Of a DNA stretch of 52,249 nt, positions 8,178 to 16,382 are shown piece by piece. Within the stretch, counting starts at the first letter, position 1. Each line of letters begins with the position of its first letter. The notes under the pieces were generated by a model. It was not told the origin of the DNA. It worked only from the letters and a program-made list of their open reading frames with translations, and ran no database searches. The DNA is from Arachnia propionica (lineage in GTDB: Bacteria; Actinomycetota; Actinomycetes; Propionibacteriales; Propionibacteriaceae), in NCBI RefSeq assembly GCF_003932785.1, contig NZ_RQYT01000017.1:1-52249 (forward strand), in the 5' to 3' direction. The position numbers and the translations under genes are program-made.

Positions 8178-8657
8178 TCATCGACTCACCGCCACCGCCT
8201 CGCTGACGACCTCCCCATCCCGGTACGGGATGACCGCGTGGAACAGTCGCGGATCATCATCGACGACCAACGGCAGGAAGTGGCGGTCCCCCTCCCAGAT
8301 CGGGACCTCCAACAGCTCCTCGACGGGGATCCACGCCAGCGGGCCGTCGTCGTTGCGCTCCGGCGGCTCCCCGTCGAACCCCTCGACCAGGAACACCAGC
8401 CCGAACCAGTCCGACCCGTCGGAGCCGAACCCCGGCCAGGCGACGGTGCCGCGCAGCCGCGCGCCGGTCACCTCGATCCCGGCCTCCTCCCTGAGCTCCC
8501 GACGCAGGCAGGCGAGAGCGTCCTCCCCGGGCTCGAGCTTCCCCCCGAGGCCGATCCACTTGCCCTGGTGGTCGTCGCCGTCGCGGGTCCGCTGCACCAT
8601 GAGCACCGAGTCGCCGCGCCGGACGTAGCCGAGCGCGCCGATGATCGCGCGCATCAT
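8178..8657 (-). CDS. NUDIX hydrolase, 8-oxo-dGTPase-like (159 aa)
   Basis: A complete NUDIX box is present: G-K-L-E-P-G-E, seven residues, then REL-REEAGI (about residues 38-60), which binds the metal and the diphosphate. The remainder (WFGLVFLVEGF..., W-I-P-V-E-E-L) resembles MutT/MTH1-type nucleotide pyrophosphohydrolases that hydrolyse oxidised or non-canonical NTPs, but the substrate cannot be read from sequence. Two adjacent ATGs (8657 and 8654) follow directly after the ilvE stop (TGAG-ATG); GGAAGG inside the end of ilvE serves as ribosome site, so the gene is translationally coupled to ilvE. Normal length for the family. Confidence 0.9.
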   Translation of the reverse strand: MMRAIIGALGYVRRGDSVLMVQRTRDGDDHQGKWIGLGGKLEPGEDALACLRRELREEAGIEVTGARLRGTVAWPGFGSDGSDWFGLVFLVEGFDGEPPERNDDGPLAWIPVEELLEVPIWEGDRHFLPLVVDDDPRLFHAVIPYRDGEVVSEAVAVSR

Positions 8658-8658
8658 C

Positions 8659-9735
8659 TCAGCAGACCTTCCGCATCCAGCCGTGACGATCCTCGGCCCG
8701 GCCATACTGGATGTCGAGCAGATGGGCCCGCAGTTCCTTCGTCCTGGCGCCGGGCTCACCGTCGCCGACGACCTGCTCCCCGTGCTCCGGCGAGTTGAAG
8801 CCGACGATGGGCGTGATGACGGCGGCCGTCCCGCAGGCGAAGGTCTCGGTGATCTGCCCGGAGGTCACGCCCTCGCGCAACTCGTCGATGGAGATCTGCC
8901 GCTCGACGGGGGTGAGACCGTGCTCGGCGGCGAGCCGCAGCAGCGAGTCCCGGGTCACCCCCGGGAGGATCGACCCGAGCGCCGGGGTGACCATCTCACC
9001 GTCGGCGGTGAGCATCATGAAGTTCATGGTGCCGCACTCCTCCAGCCAGCGGTGCTCCGCCCCGTCGAGGTAGAGCACCTGGCCGCAGCCGTGCGCGGCG
9101 GCCTCGTTCGCCGCCGCCAACGACGCCGCATAGTTGCCACCACACTTCGCAGCGCCGGTGCCGCCGGGAGCGGCGCGGGTGTAGTTCGGCGTCACCCACA
9201 ACTTCACCGGCGCCGGGTAGTACGCCCCGACGGGGGTCGCGAGCAGACCGTAGATGTAGTTCTTCGCCTCCCGAACCCCGAGGTAGGGCTCGTTGGCGAT
9301 CTGGAAGGGCCTGAGATACAGCGACTTCTCGCCGTCGGGCTGCGGCACCCACGCCTGTTCCAGGGTGACCAGTTCCTGCAGCGACGCGAGGAAGGCCTCC
9401 TCGGGGAACGGGGCCATCTCCAGCCGCTGCGCCGAGGACACGAAGCGAGCCGCGTTGCGTTCGGGCCGGAACAGCCACACGGAGTCGTCGGCGTGCCGGT
9501 ACGCCTTGAGCCCTTCGAAGATCTCCTGACCGTAGTGGAGGACGGCGGCTGCCGGGTGGAGCCGGAAGTCCTCGGTGGCGACGATCCTGTGATCGTGCCA
9601 GCCGCGCCCCTCCGTGTAGTCGGCCACGGCCATGTGGTCGGTGAAGAACTTGCCGAACACCGGGTCGGCGACGACGGCGTCGCGGTCCGCGTCGGAGGTC
9701 GGGTGATCGGTCAGGCGCAGGTCAAAGGTGGACAT
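8659..9735 (-). CDS. ilvE: Branched-chain amino acid aminotransferase (358 aa)
   Basis: A PLP-dependent fold-type IV transaminase that interconverts Val, Leu and Ile with their 2-oxo acids. Diagnostic segments are HYGQEIFEGLKAYR, the PLP lysine in GTGAAKCGGNYAAS, LEECGTMNFM and the late ITETFACGTAAVITP region. The length matches actinobacterial IlvE (about 360-370). I chose ATG 9735 (MSTFDLRL) because a -10-like TAGTCT lies 7 bases upstream with no ribosome site, suggesting a leaderless mRNA; the frame stays open upstream to 9843 without family similarity. The NUDIX gene is directly downstream in the same operon; a ROK regulator is divergent. Confidence 0.95.
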   Translation of the reverse strand: MSTFDLRLTDHPTSDADRDAVVADPVFGKFFTDHMAVADYTEGRGWHDHRIVATEDFRLHPAAAVLHYGQEIFEGLKAYRHADDSVWLFRPERNAARFVSSAQRLEMAPFPEEAFLASLQELVTLEQAWVPQPDGEKSLYLRPFQIANEPYLGVREAKNYIYGLLATPVGAYYPAPVKLWVTPNYTRAAPGGTGAAKCGGNYAASLAAANEAAAHGCGQVLYLDGAEHRWLEECGTMNFMMLTADGEMVTPALGSILPGVTRDSLLRLAAEHGLTPVERQISIDELREGVTSGQITETFACGTAAVITPIVGFNSPEHGEQVVGDGEPGARTKELRAHLLDIQYGRAEDRHGWMRKVC

Positions 9736-9742
9736 GGTCGGC

Positions 9743-9748
9743 AGACTA
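9743..9748 (-). promoter_or_regulatory. -10 box for leaderless ilvE
   Basis: TAGTCT on the minus strand, 7 bases before ATG 9735. No Shine-Dalgarno is present in the gap. Confidence 0.45.
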
Positions 9749-9826
9749 GTCCACCCCGCAGCGGATCGGGCCCCGGTCCCGCCGACCGGGCGTCTCTGCT
9801 GGAGGACCGCATGGGAGAATGAGGTC

Positions 9827-11062
9827 ATGCACCACGGGGTCAACCTGCCGCGACTCGGGGGCTACAACCTGCGTGTCGTCCTCGACTGCATCCGGCGCTG
9901 CCCGGAAGGACTGAGCCGCGTCGAGATCAGCGAGTCGACGGGGTTGTCGGCGCAGACGATCTCCAACGTGACCCGTCGCCTCATCAACGACGGGCTGGTG
10001 CGCGAGGCCGGGACCCGCAACCTCGGGATGGGCAAACCCCGCACCATCCTGAGGACGGAGCCGCTGGCGATGCTGGCGGTGGGCGTCCACGTCGACCCGG
10101 TCATGGTGCACACCGTCGTGGTGGATCTGGCCTGCCAACCGATCGCACACCGGGAGATCCCCACGCCCCCGGACTTCGGCCCGGAGGTGGCCGTCGCGGA
10201 GATCGAGCGGTCGGTCCGGGAACTCCTCGACGACGCCGGCATGGTCCACCCCCGGGTGGCCGGGATGGGGTTCGCGGTGCCGGGACCACTGGTGGAGAGC
10301 GTCGTCGTCGCGCCCCCGAACCTGCCGGAGTGGCACAGCTTCGACCTCCGGGCGGCACTGAGGGAGCGGTTCGACTGGCCGGTGTTCGTGGAGAAGGACG
10401 TCATCTCGTCGGCGACGGGCGAGAAGTGGCTCCGCGGCTCGGAGGGCGACTTCGGCTACCTCTACTTCGGCACTGGTGTCGGTTTCGGGCTCGTCGCGAA
10501 GGGCGAGGTGCAGCTCGGGGCGACGGGGAACATCGGCGAGATCGGTCACCTGCGGGTGGCCTCGTCCGGCTCCCCCTGTCCGTGTTGCGGCACCCCGGGC
10601 ACGCTGGGGCAGCTGACCCTGCCGGCGGGGATCATGCGGGAGGCCAGACAGCTCGGACTGAGCACCGACCCCGAGCCGAGCCACCCGGGCGCGGTCAACG
10701 AACAGTTCCGCAGGCTGTGCTCCCGCGCCGAGGAGCCGCAGGTGAGGGGGGTGTTCCAGCGGCTGGGCGAGCACCTGGGCTCGGCCTGTGCCGTGTTCAG
10801 CGACCTGCTGGACCTCCGCGAGATCGTGCTGGGCGGCCCCTACTGGCCGCTGCTGCCCGAGGTGACGTTCACAGCCCTGCGGGAGACCGCCAACTCGCGG
10901 GCGATCCTGCGCACGGTGCGCCACGTGGACCTCACCCCCGCCCACTCCCCGCACGCCTCGGAGAGCGTCGGCGCGGCGTCCCTCGTCTTCGATCGGCTGC
11001 TGTCGGCCAATCCGGGCCAACTCGTCGACGACCAGTCGGCCGCCGACGTCATCCTGCAGTAA
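9827..11062 (+). CDS. ROK-family transcriptional regulator (411 aa)
   Basis: An N-terminal winged HTH (about 14-62, SRVEISESTGLSAQTISNVT) is followed by a ROK sugar-kinase-like domain with Y-FGTGVGFG (phosphate loop) and GNIGEIGHL. The zinc motif is degenerate: C-P-C-C-G-T-P-G-T-L-G instead of CxCGxxGCxE, so one Cys ligand is lost. The catalytic-site segment is E-K-D-V instead of E-N-D-A. It is therefore likely a regulator (sugar repressor type) rather than a kinase. GAGGTC precedes ATG 9827. The TAA stop is completed by the first A of the repeat element at 11062, so the native C-terminus may have been altered by insertion. Confidence 0.88.
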   Translation: MHHGVNLPRLGGYNLRVVLDCIRRCPEGLSRVEISESTGLSAQTISNVTRRLINDGLVREAGTRNLGMGKPRTILRTEPLAMLAVGVHVDPVMVHTVVVDLACQPIAHREIPTPPDFGPEVAVAEIERSVRELLDDAGMVHPRVAGMGFAVPGPLVESVVVAPPNLPEWHSFDLRAALRERFDWPVFVEKDVISSATGEKWLRGSEGDFGYLYFGTGVGFGLVAKGEVQLGATGNIGEIGHLRVASSGSPCPCCGTPGTLGQLTLPAGIMREARQLGLSTDPEPSHPGAVNEQFRRLCSRAEEPQVRGVFQRLGEHLGSACAVFSDLLDLREIVLGGPYWPLLPEVTFTALRETANSRAILRTVRHVDLTPAHSPHASESVGAASLVFDRLLSANPGQLVDDQSAADVILQ

Positions 11063-11221
11063 GAGGGTGCGCGGATAGGTGCATCTACTGCGGTCGCCCC
11101 GGTGACCCCCTGGCAGCGTTGTCCTCCTCGAACGCACGATCCAGTGCGCCCTTCGTCGTCCGCCTTGCCAGAAGGCCACCGTGACGATCCTCGTCACGAT
11201 CCCCCTATCCGCGCACCCTCT
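11062..11221. mobile_element. 160-bp MITE-like element, copy A
   Basis: The element is bounded by AGAGGGTGCGCGGATAGG (11062-11079) and its exact inverted complement CCTATCCGCGCACCCTCT (11204-11221). It is about 93% identical, in inverted orientation, to copy B at 19531-19691. It contains an internal GTGACGA-TCC-TCGTCAC hairpin and no open frame of its own. The outer bases differ by end (TAAGAGGG left, TTAGAGGG at the other end), the same in both copies. Non-autonomous; no related transposase is in the window. Confidence 0.85.
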
Positions 11222-11333
11222 AAGAAGGTCAACGATCGATGAGGTCCTTTCGGTCAGCCCGCATGGAATCCGGCTTGACAATCCTGAGAATCCTGAGAGA
11301 GTCTGGGGCGTCGGGTTGACGAAAGGGAGGGTG

Positions 11334-12170
11334 ATGCGCAGACTCGCGCTCGGACTCGCAGCGGTTGTCGCAGCGGTGTCCGCGGTCGTCGCCTCACAGG
11401 CGACCGCCGACGAGGCCCCCCTCCCCACCGGCCCTTCCATCGTCGGCATCCACGCCCCCTGCCCCGTCGGCACCCCGTGGCCCGGCAAGGACGTGCCCAT
11501 CTCCGAGCTGAAGGACCGCTTCACCGAGACCTTCGGCCTCAAGCTCACCGGCCCCTACCTGACCGAGGAGTACCGGGAGCAGTTCCGGATCCTGTGGGAG
11601 TCGCTCGACGCCCTCAACTGCACCACCTTCCTCCCCACCATCGCCGAGAAGAACGGCCAGATCGGCGTCAACGCGGGCCCGATCCGCGGCTACGCCTGGG
11701 GCGACTGGTCGCTGACCAAGGATGGCCACGTCACCTTCGACTTCCGGAAGTGGCAGGAGGTCATCGACGGTGACGACCCCGGCCGCCTCTCCCGCCTCAT
11801 CATCCACGAGTTCACCCACGCCTGGAACTCCGATCGCTTCGGCAACCCCCGCTACTGGCAAGACTTCACCTCACTGACGAAGAAGGAAGGCCACTTCTCC
11901 GACTACGCCGGCTCGAGGGACACCGAGATCATCGCCGAGGTCGTCGGCTACTACGTCGCCCGCTGCGCCTCGGACAATCCCTACGACTCCGGCAAACACT
12001 TCGCCTACTACCAGTGGGTGAAGAAGAACGTCTTCGACGGGCGCGAGTTCGGTCCCGAGCCCGGGACGAAGGCGCGGTGCGACGTCACCGCCGAGGACAT
12101 CGCCGCCGCCACCCCCGCCTCCGAACCCCCCACGCAACCCGCCTGGATCGAGGCCCTGAGCGGGGAGTGA
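11334..12170 (+). CDS. Secreted protein with HEFTH metallopeptidase motif (278 aa)
   Basis: A Sec signal peptide (MRRLALGLAAVVAAVSAVVA, likely cut after SQATA near residue 25) precedes a soluble domain. H158-E159-F-T-H162 is an HExxH motif typical of zinc peptidases, with a later E (DTEIIAEVVGYYVAR) as a possible third ligand. Three Cys (C43, C96, and C in ARCASD) may form disulfides. The start is ATG 11334, with GAAAGGG 6 bases upstream; GTG 11331 is an alternative. It lies immediately downstream of repeat copy A, which could supply or block promoter activity. Substrate unknown; the protein is not similar to the HEVFH protein at 5203 beyond the motif. Confidence 0.75.
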   Translation: MRRLALGLAAVVAAVSAVVASQATADEAPLPTGPSIVGIHAPCPVGTPWPGKDVPISELKDRFTETFGLKLTGPYLTEEYREQFRILWESLDALNCTTFLPTIAEKNGQIGVNAGPIRGYAWGDWSLTKDGHVTFDFRKWQEVIDGDDPGRLSRLIIHEFTHAWNSDRFGNPRYWQDFTSLTKKEGHFSDYAGSRDTEIIAEVVGYYVARCASDNPYDSGKHFAYYQWVKKNVFDGREFGPEPGTKARCDVTAEDIAAATPASEPPTQPAWIEALSGE

Positions 12171-12202
12171 CCCGCGACTGCGTGATCCTCACCCGCAGCA
12201 TC

Positions 12203-12208
12203 TACACT
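12203..12208 (+). promoter_or_regulatory. -10 box upstream of the MFS gene
   Basis: TACACT lies 8 bases before ATG 12217. A transcript starting there would be leaderless. An alternative GTG start at 12235 has GGAGGG 8 bases upstream. Confidence 0.4.
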
Positions 12209-12216
12209 CTTCCCGA

Positions 12217-13536
12217 ATGACCGGAGGGAGTGGGGTGCGAAACGAACGCATGGCATGGGTCGTGTGGACCCTCAGCATCCTGGCCTACGCCACCGCCATC
12301 ATGCACCGCACCAGCCTGGGCGCCCTCGGCCTGCAGACCGCCACCCACTTCGGCACCAGCGTCGGCATCGTCTCCACCTTCGTCATGGTGCAGCTCGCCG
12401 TCTACTCCCTCAGCCAGGCCCCCATCGGTGTCCTCATCGACCGATACGGCGCCCGCAGGGTGCTCGTCGCCGGTTCCCTCATCATGACCCTGGCGCAGAC
12501 GGGCATGGCCTTCACCTCCACCTTCTCCCTTGCCCTGGGTGCCCGCGTGTTGCTGGGCCTGGGGGACGCCTGCATGTTCGGTGCCGTGCTGCGGCTCATC
12601 CCGGCCTGGTTCCCCGCGTCCAGGGTGCCGGTGCTGAGCCAGTTGTCCGGTCTGCTCGGGCAGCTGGGACAGATCGCGGCCGTCGCGCTGCTGCTCCCCC
12701 TCCACGCCCTCCACGGCTGGGCGACGACGTTCCTCGTCGCTGCCGCCTGCTCGCTTGCCTGTGCGGCAGGCTGCGCGTTCCTGGTGCGCGACTTCCCGGC
12801 GGGCGTCGAGCGCCCCGTCCCGGCGGAGCGACGCATCCGCGACCTCCCCCGCGGCATCGTCGACGCCTGGCGTCACCCCGCGACGAGGCTGGGCTTCTTC
12901 GTCCACCTCACCAGCGGGTTCAGCGTCAACGTGTTCGCGATGATCTGGGGCATTCCCTGGCTGGTCAACTCGCAGGGTCGAACCGAGGCGGAGGCAGGGG
13001 TGCTGTTCAGCCTCACCGTGTTCGGATCGATGGTGTTCGCCCCGATCATCGGGTGGCTGACGGCCCGGCACCCCCTGCGTCGCAGCAACCTGGCACTCAC
13101 CGTCATCCTGGCGAACCTCGGCGCCTGGGCGGTGGCACTGCTGTGGCCGGGGCAGGCCCCCTGGTGGGTGCTCACCGGGCTGGTGCTCGCAATGGCGGCG
13201 GGCGGCCCCGGCACCGGTATCGGCTTCGACTACCCCCGCACCCTGCTGCCGGAGCACCGGCTGGGGGCAGCGAACGGACTGGTCATCGCCGGTTCCTTCA
13301 CCGGGGCGACGCTGTGTCTGCTGCTGATCGGGCTGGTGCTCGGCTGGCTCGCCCCCGATGGTGACTACGCTGCGGCCCAACTGGACCTCGCCATGGCGTT
13401 GCAGTTCCCGTTCTTCATCGTCGGCGTGGTTGGCATCTACCTCACCCGCCATCAGCTCCGCACGAAGATGCGGGCGCACGGCGTCGTGGTGCCGACGTGG
13501 CGCGAGGTCGTCGAGCGGCTCCGGCACTCCCGCTGA
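12217..13536 (+). CDS. MFS transporter (439 aa)
   Basis: Twelve hydrophobic segments in the 6+6 arrangement of the major facilitator superfamily are visible. The loop between TM2 and TM3 carries the MFS signature as D-R-Y-G-A-R-R (residues about 76-82). The central loop (RDFPAGVERPVPAERRIRD) separates the halves. The substrate is unknown; overall pattern resembles actinobacterial nitrate/small-acid or drug MFS proteins without clear assignment. Start is ATG 12217 (leaderless) or GTG 12235 (GGAGGG upstream), a six-residue difference. The gene ends just before a nested palindromic repeat that separates it from the convergent PRPP-synthetase gene. Confidence 0.85.
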   Translation: MTGGSGVRNERMAWVVWTLSILAYATAIMHRTSLGALGLQTATHFGTSVGIVSTFVMVQLAVYSLSQAPIGVLIDRYGARRVLVAGSLIMTLAQTGMAFTSTFSLALGARVLLGLGDACMFGAVLRLIPAWFPASRVPVLSQLSGLLGQLGQIAAVALLLPLHALHGWATTFLVAAACSLACAAGCAFLVRDFPAGVERPVPAERRIRDLPRGIVDAWRHPATRLGFFVHLTSGFSVNVFAMIWGIPWLVNSQGRTEAEAGVLFSLTVFGSMVFAPIIGWLTARHPLRRSNLALTVILANLGAWAVALLWPGQAPWWVLTGLVLAMAAGGPGTGIGFDYPRTLLPEHRLGAANGLVIAGSFTGATLCLLLIGLVLGWLAPDGDYAAAQLDLAMALQFPFFIVGVVGIYLTRHQLRTKMRAHGVVVPTWREVVERLRHSR

Positions 13537-13564
13537 GGCCGCACCGACGTCGCGACGGACCGGT

Positions 13565-13669
13565 TTCGCCTGCCTTGGATCGGAAAAGCCTGCCTTCTTT
13601 CAATCCGCCTGCCCAACAAGACAGGCGAGCCGCGAGAATGGCAGGCGATTCACGGTCAAGGCAGGCGAA
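13565..13669. repeat. 105-bp nested triple palindrome, copy 1
   Basis: Three left arms, TTCGCCTGCCTT (13565-13576), AGCCTGCCTT (13587-13596) and CGCCTGCC (13606-13613), pair in order with three right arms, GACAGGCG (13620-13627), TGGCAGGCGA (13639-13648) and AAGGCAGGCGAA (13658-13669). The outer pair is a perfect 12 bp. The element sits between convergent genes and may act as a terminator. A second full copy of the same length is at 23946-24050. Confidence 0.85.
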
Positions 13670-13708
13670 TCAGGGGGTGGGTGGGCGATCCGAGGGGACC
13701 GGGCCGGG

Positions 13709-14692
13709 TCAGAAGAGCCCCTCCGGCTCCGGCGGGGGCGCGTAGGCCGGGTCCACACCGTTGAACAGCGTCGACACCGATCGGCCCCCGTGGATGCGGG
13801 CGATGGCCTCGGCGAACAGTGAGGCGACACTGAGCACCTGCAGTCCCGGGAAGTCCGCCGGGGCGGGCACGGTGTTGGTCGTCACGACCTCCGCGATGTG
13901 CTGGGCGGTCGTGAGTCGCTCCACCGCACTGCCGGTGAACAGACCGTGGGTGCAGGCCACCGACGCCTCGACGCACCCCTCCTCCACCAACTTCGCGACG
14001 ATCTCCACGATCGAACCCCCCGTGGCGATCTCGTCATCGAGGACGATGGCCTTCTTGCCGACCACATCACCGACGATGGAGGAGATGACGACCCGGTCGT
14101 CGGCGAGACGCTGCTTGTTCCCCGCCGCCACGGGCAGGCCGAGCAGCCGGGCCAGGAGCGTCGCCTGCTTGGCGTTGCCGAGGTCGGGGGAGACGACGAC
14201 GTGGTTGCTGAGGTCACGCTGGCGGTAGTGCTCGGCGATGACCCCGAGCGCGGTGAGGTGGTCGACGGGGACGGAGAAGAACCCGTGGACCTGGGGGGCG
14301 TGGAGGGCCATCGTGAGGACCCGATCCACCCCCGCCGTGACGAGCAGGTCCGCGACGAGCCGCCCGCCGATGGAGATCCGGGAGGCATCCTTCTTGTCGG
14401 ATCGGGCGTAGGCGTAGTGCGGCATCACCGCCGTGATCTGCCCCGCCGATGCACCGCGCGCCGCGTTGACCATGAGCAGCAGCTCCATGAGGTGCTCCTG
14501 GGTTGGCGGCACCAAGGGCTGCACGATGTAGACGTCGCGCTGACGGCAGTTCGCCAGCAGCTGCGCCTGGAGGCAGTCGTTGCTGAAACGGGAGATGCGG
14601 ACGTGGGACCTGGGGAGGTCGAGATGAGCGCAGATCTCGTCAGCCAGGCTGGGGTGAGCGGATCCGGAGAAAACGACGATGCCCTTCAACAA
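13709..14692 (-). CDS. prs: Ribose-phosphate pyrophosphokinase, divergent variant (327 aa)
   Basis: PRPP synthetase makes 5-phosphoribosyl diphosphate from ribose 5-phosphate and ATP for nucleotides, His and Trp. The PRPP loop D219-D220-E-I-A-T-G-G-S, the catalytic K193 and R195 (N-K-Q-R), H131 (LHAPQVHGFF) and P-D-L-G at 169-172 are kept. The ATP-side motifs are altered: RFSNDCL at 35-41 replaces RFSDGEI, and A-L-H-A replaces D-L-H-A. It is a paralog-like form and may differ in regulation. Start is TTG 14692 or the next TTG (14689); GAGGAG is 3 or 6 bases upstream. A -10-like TAGGCT (14723-14728, minus strand) gives a short leader. Confidence 0.85.
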   Translation of the reverse strand: MLKGIVVFSGSAHPSLADEICAHLDLPRSHVRISRFSNDCLQAQLLANCRQRDVYIVQPLVPPTQEHLMELLLMVNAARGASAGQITAVMPHYAYARSDKKDASRISIGGRLVADLLVTAGVDRVLTMALHAPQVHGFFSVPVDHLTALGVIAEHYRQRDLSNHVVVSPDLGNAKQATLLARLLGLPVAAGNKQRLADDRVVISSIVGDVVGKKAIVLDDEIATGGSIVEIVAKLVEEGCVEASVACTHGLFTGSAVERLTTAQHIAEVVTTNTVPAPADFPGLQVLSVASLFAEAIARIHGGRSVSTLFNGVDPAYAPPPEPEGLF

Positions 14693-14782
14693 GTGCTCCT
14701 CGTACGGTGGACTGGCGGCTCCAGCCTAGTCCCGACTGGGCGTCGCGAAACATTGCCTTTCCGGCAGGTCGCGAGTTTTTCG

Positions 14783-15667
14783 TCAGCTCTGCTGTGGGTC
14801 GTCACGCTGGGCGAGGAAGTTCTCGACCGCGGCCGCCAGTTCGTCCGCGGTCGGGAGGGCCTCGCTGGCCGCCTCCGCGTAGCGGTCGTACTGCTCCTCG
14901 AGCTGGGCCAGCAGCTCAGCAGCCGTCTCGTCGCCACTGGTGTCGGCCTCGATGGACATGAGGTTGGCCTCGGCGGCGAGGTCCAGCTCGTCGGTGGGCA
15001 GCTTCAGCCCGGTGACATCGGCGAGATGGTGCATGACGGCGGCCGCCGCCTGGGCGAAGGACCCGCCCGCGAGGTAGTGCGGCACGTGCGCGCCGACGCC
15101 GAGGGTCCGGTAGCCGTTGCGACCGAGATGGAGGTCGAGGTAGCCGGAGAAGGACGCGGGGATGGTGAGCCGGTCCAGCCAGCGCGGATTCGGCACCCGC
15201 AGGTTGACGTCGCTGGAGTAGATCGCCAGCGGGGTGGGGCGGGTGTGTGGCAGGGTCATGGGGAATCCATGGGCGCTGATGACCAGGCCGACGTCGAGCC
15301 GGTGGAACAGCCGCTCCAGCTCGGCGACGACGAGCTTCCACCGCTGGTCCGGCTCGGGGGCACGCAGGATGAGGAAGGACTCCCCATTGGCGTCCCGCGC
15401 GACGTGGAGCCGGGCAGCGGGATCCTCGACGGAGACCCAGTGATCGGTGTCGAAGACCATCGACGGGCGGCGCGCCCGATAGTCGTGGACGAGGTCCCAG
15501 TCGAAGCTGCCGAGCAGGATCGGCGAGCAGTGTTCGAGCAGGGCCTCGATGACGGTGGCCCCGACGCGCCCGGCGTCGAGGTAGCCGTCGAAGAAGGTGA
15601 AGACGGGGAGCAGCGGCGCACCGTTCTCCCGCCACAGCTCCTCGTCGATGGCAAACCACTCGGACAT
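14783..15667 (-). CDS. PAC2 family protein (294 aa)
   Basis: The pattern F-D-G-Y-L-D-A-G, an F-D-x-D-L-V-H-D-Y-R-A-R-R-P segment, L-G-x-G-A-H-V-P-H-Y at about 200 and a helical C-terminal tail match the PAC2 (proteasome assembly chaperone 2-like) family, widespread in Actinobacteria as an ATP-grasp/proteasome-neighbour protein of unknown biochemical role. Length is typical (about 290-310). ATG 15667 is preceded by TAGGCT-GGAGAC, so the GGAGA can act as ribosome site or the mRNA may be leaderless. The same 15-bp block precedes the PBP gene at 43364. Confidence 0.85.
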   Translation of the reverse strand: MSEWFAIDEELWRENGAPLLPVFTFFDGYLDAGRVGATVIEALLEHCSPILLGSFDWDLVHDYRARRPSMVFDTDHWVSVEDPAARLHVARDANGESFLILRAPEPDQRWKLVVAELERLFHRLDVGLVISAHGFPMTLPHTRPTPLAIYSSDVNLRVPNPRWLDRLTIPASFSGYLDLHLGRNGYRTLGVGAHVPHYLAGGSFAQAAAAVMHHLADVTGLKLPTDELDLAAEANLMSIEADTSGDETAAELLAQLEEQYDRYAEAASEALPTADELAAAVENFLAQRDDPQQS

Positions 15668-15673
15668 GTCTCC

Positions 15674-15679
15674 AGCCTA
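15674..15679 (-). promoter_or_regulatory. -10 box for the PAC2 gene
   Basis: TAGGCT on the minus strand, 6 bases (GGAGAC) before ATG 15667. Confidence 0.45.
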
Positions 15680-15734
15680 TCCGTTGGGGGCAAGGTACGG
15701 CCTCGTCGGCACCGTCACATCCCCTCTCGGAAAG

Positions 15735-15786
15735 AGGGTGGCCCACCTCAGCGGACGTGATGACATCCTCCGAGATGGGCCACCCT
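15735..15786. terminator. Long-loop hairpin downstream of the YceI gene
   Basis: AGGGTGGCCCA (15735-15745) and TGGGCCACCCT (15776-15786) form a perfect 11-bp stem with a 30-base loop, just after the YceI stop and before the PAC2 promoter. Confidence 0.65.
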
Positions 15787-15809
15787 TCACCAGGGGCACC
15801 GATCAGGGG

Positions 15810-16352
15810 TCAGGCCTTGATGAGCGAGACGTCGAAGACGAGGTTGACCTTGTCGGAGACGAGAACGCCACCGGCCTCCAGGGCCGCGTTCCAGGTGAGA
15901 CCGAAGTCGGAGCGCTTGATGGTCAGGCCACCCTCGAAGCCGACCCGCTCGTTGCCGAACGGATCCACGGCCACGCCGGTGAGCTCCATCGGGATGGTGA
16001 CCTGACGGGTGGTGCCGTGGATGGTGAGGTCACCCGTGACCTCCACCTCGGTGGGGTTGCTGAGGGAGACGCCGGTGGAACGGAAGTCGATGGTGGGGAA
16101 CTGGGCCGCGTCGAAGAAGTCGGGGCTGGTCAGGTGGGCGTCGCGGTCCTTGTTGCCGGTGTCGACGGAGGCGACGTCGAGGCTGATGGTGACGTTGCTG
16201 GCGGCCGGGTCGGACCCGACGAGGTGGGCGGAACCGGAGGCCTCGAAGTGGCCGCGGACCTTGGTGATCATGGCGTGGCGCACCTCGAAACCGATGTTGG
16301 TGTGGGTCGGGTCGAGGTTGTAGTCGGCGTTGAGGTCGGTGAGGACGGTCAT
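15810..16352 (-). CDS. YceI family protein (180 aa)
   Basis: The lipocalin-like YceI fold is clear: Y-N-L-D-P-T-H-T-N-I-G-F-E-V-R-H at the start, N-K-D-R-D-A-H-L-T-S-P-D-F-F-D-A in the middle, then D-L-T-I-H-G-T-T-R-Q-V-T and a final F-D-V-S-L. YceI proteins bind isoprenoid-type lipids; physiological roles include stress response, but the ligand here is not known. There is no signal peptide, as usual for actinobacterial members. AAGGAG lies upstream of the ATG, and a consensus-quality sigma-70 promoter with a small palindrome (TTGATCCTTCAA) is just upstream, suggesting regulation by a MarR- or TetR-type protein. Confidence 0.92.
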   Translation of the reverse strand: MTVLTDLNADYNLDPTHTNIGFEVRHAMITKVRGHFEASGSAHLVGSDPAASNVTISLDVASVDTGNKDRDAHLTSPDFFDAAQFPTIDFRSTGVSLSNPTEVEVTGDLTIHGTTRQVTIPMELTGVAVDPFGNERVGFEGGLTIKRSDFGLTWNAALEAGGVLVSDKVNLVFDVSLIKA

Positions 16353-16382
16353 GTGAATCTCCTTGGCTCAGTGGATGACACC

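Noticed and set aside
11181-11333. N-terminal extension of the HEFTH protein to 11181
   Set aside because: The extension is encoded inside the repeat element and lacks a ribosome site; a perfect signal peptide begins at 11334.
9746-11548. 600-aa frame antisense to the ROK gene
   Set aside because: His/Arg/Pro-rich shadow of ROK; it also runs through the MITE-like element.
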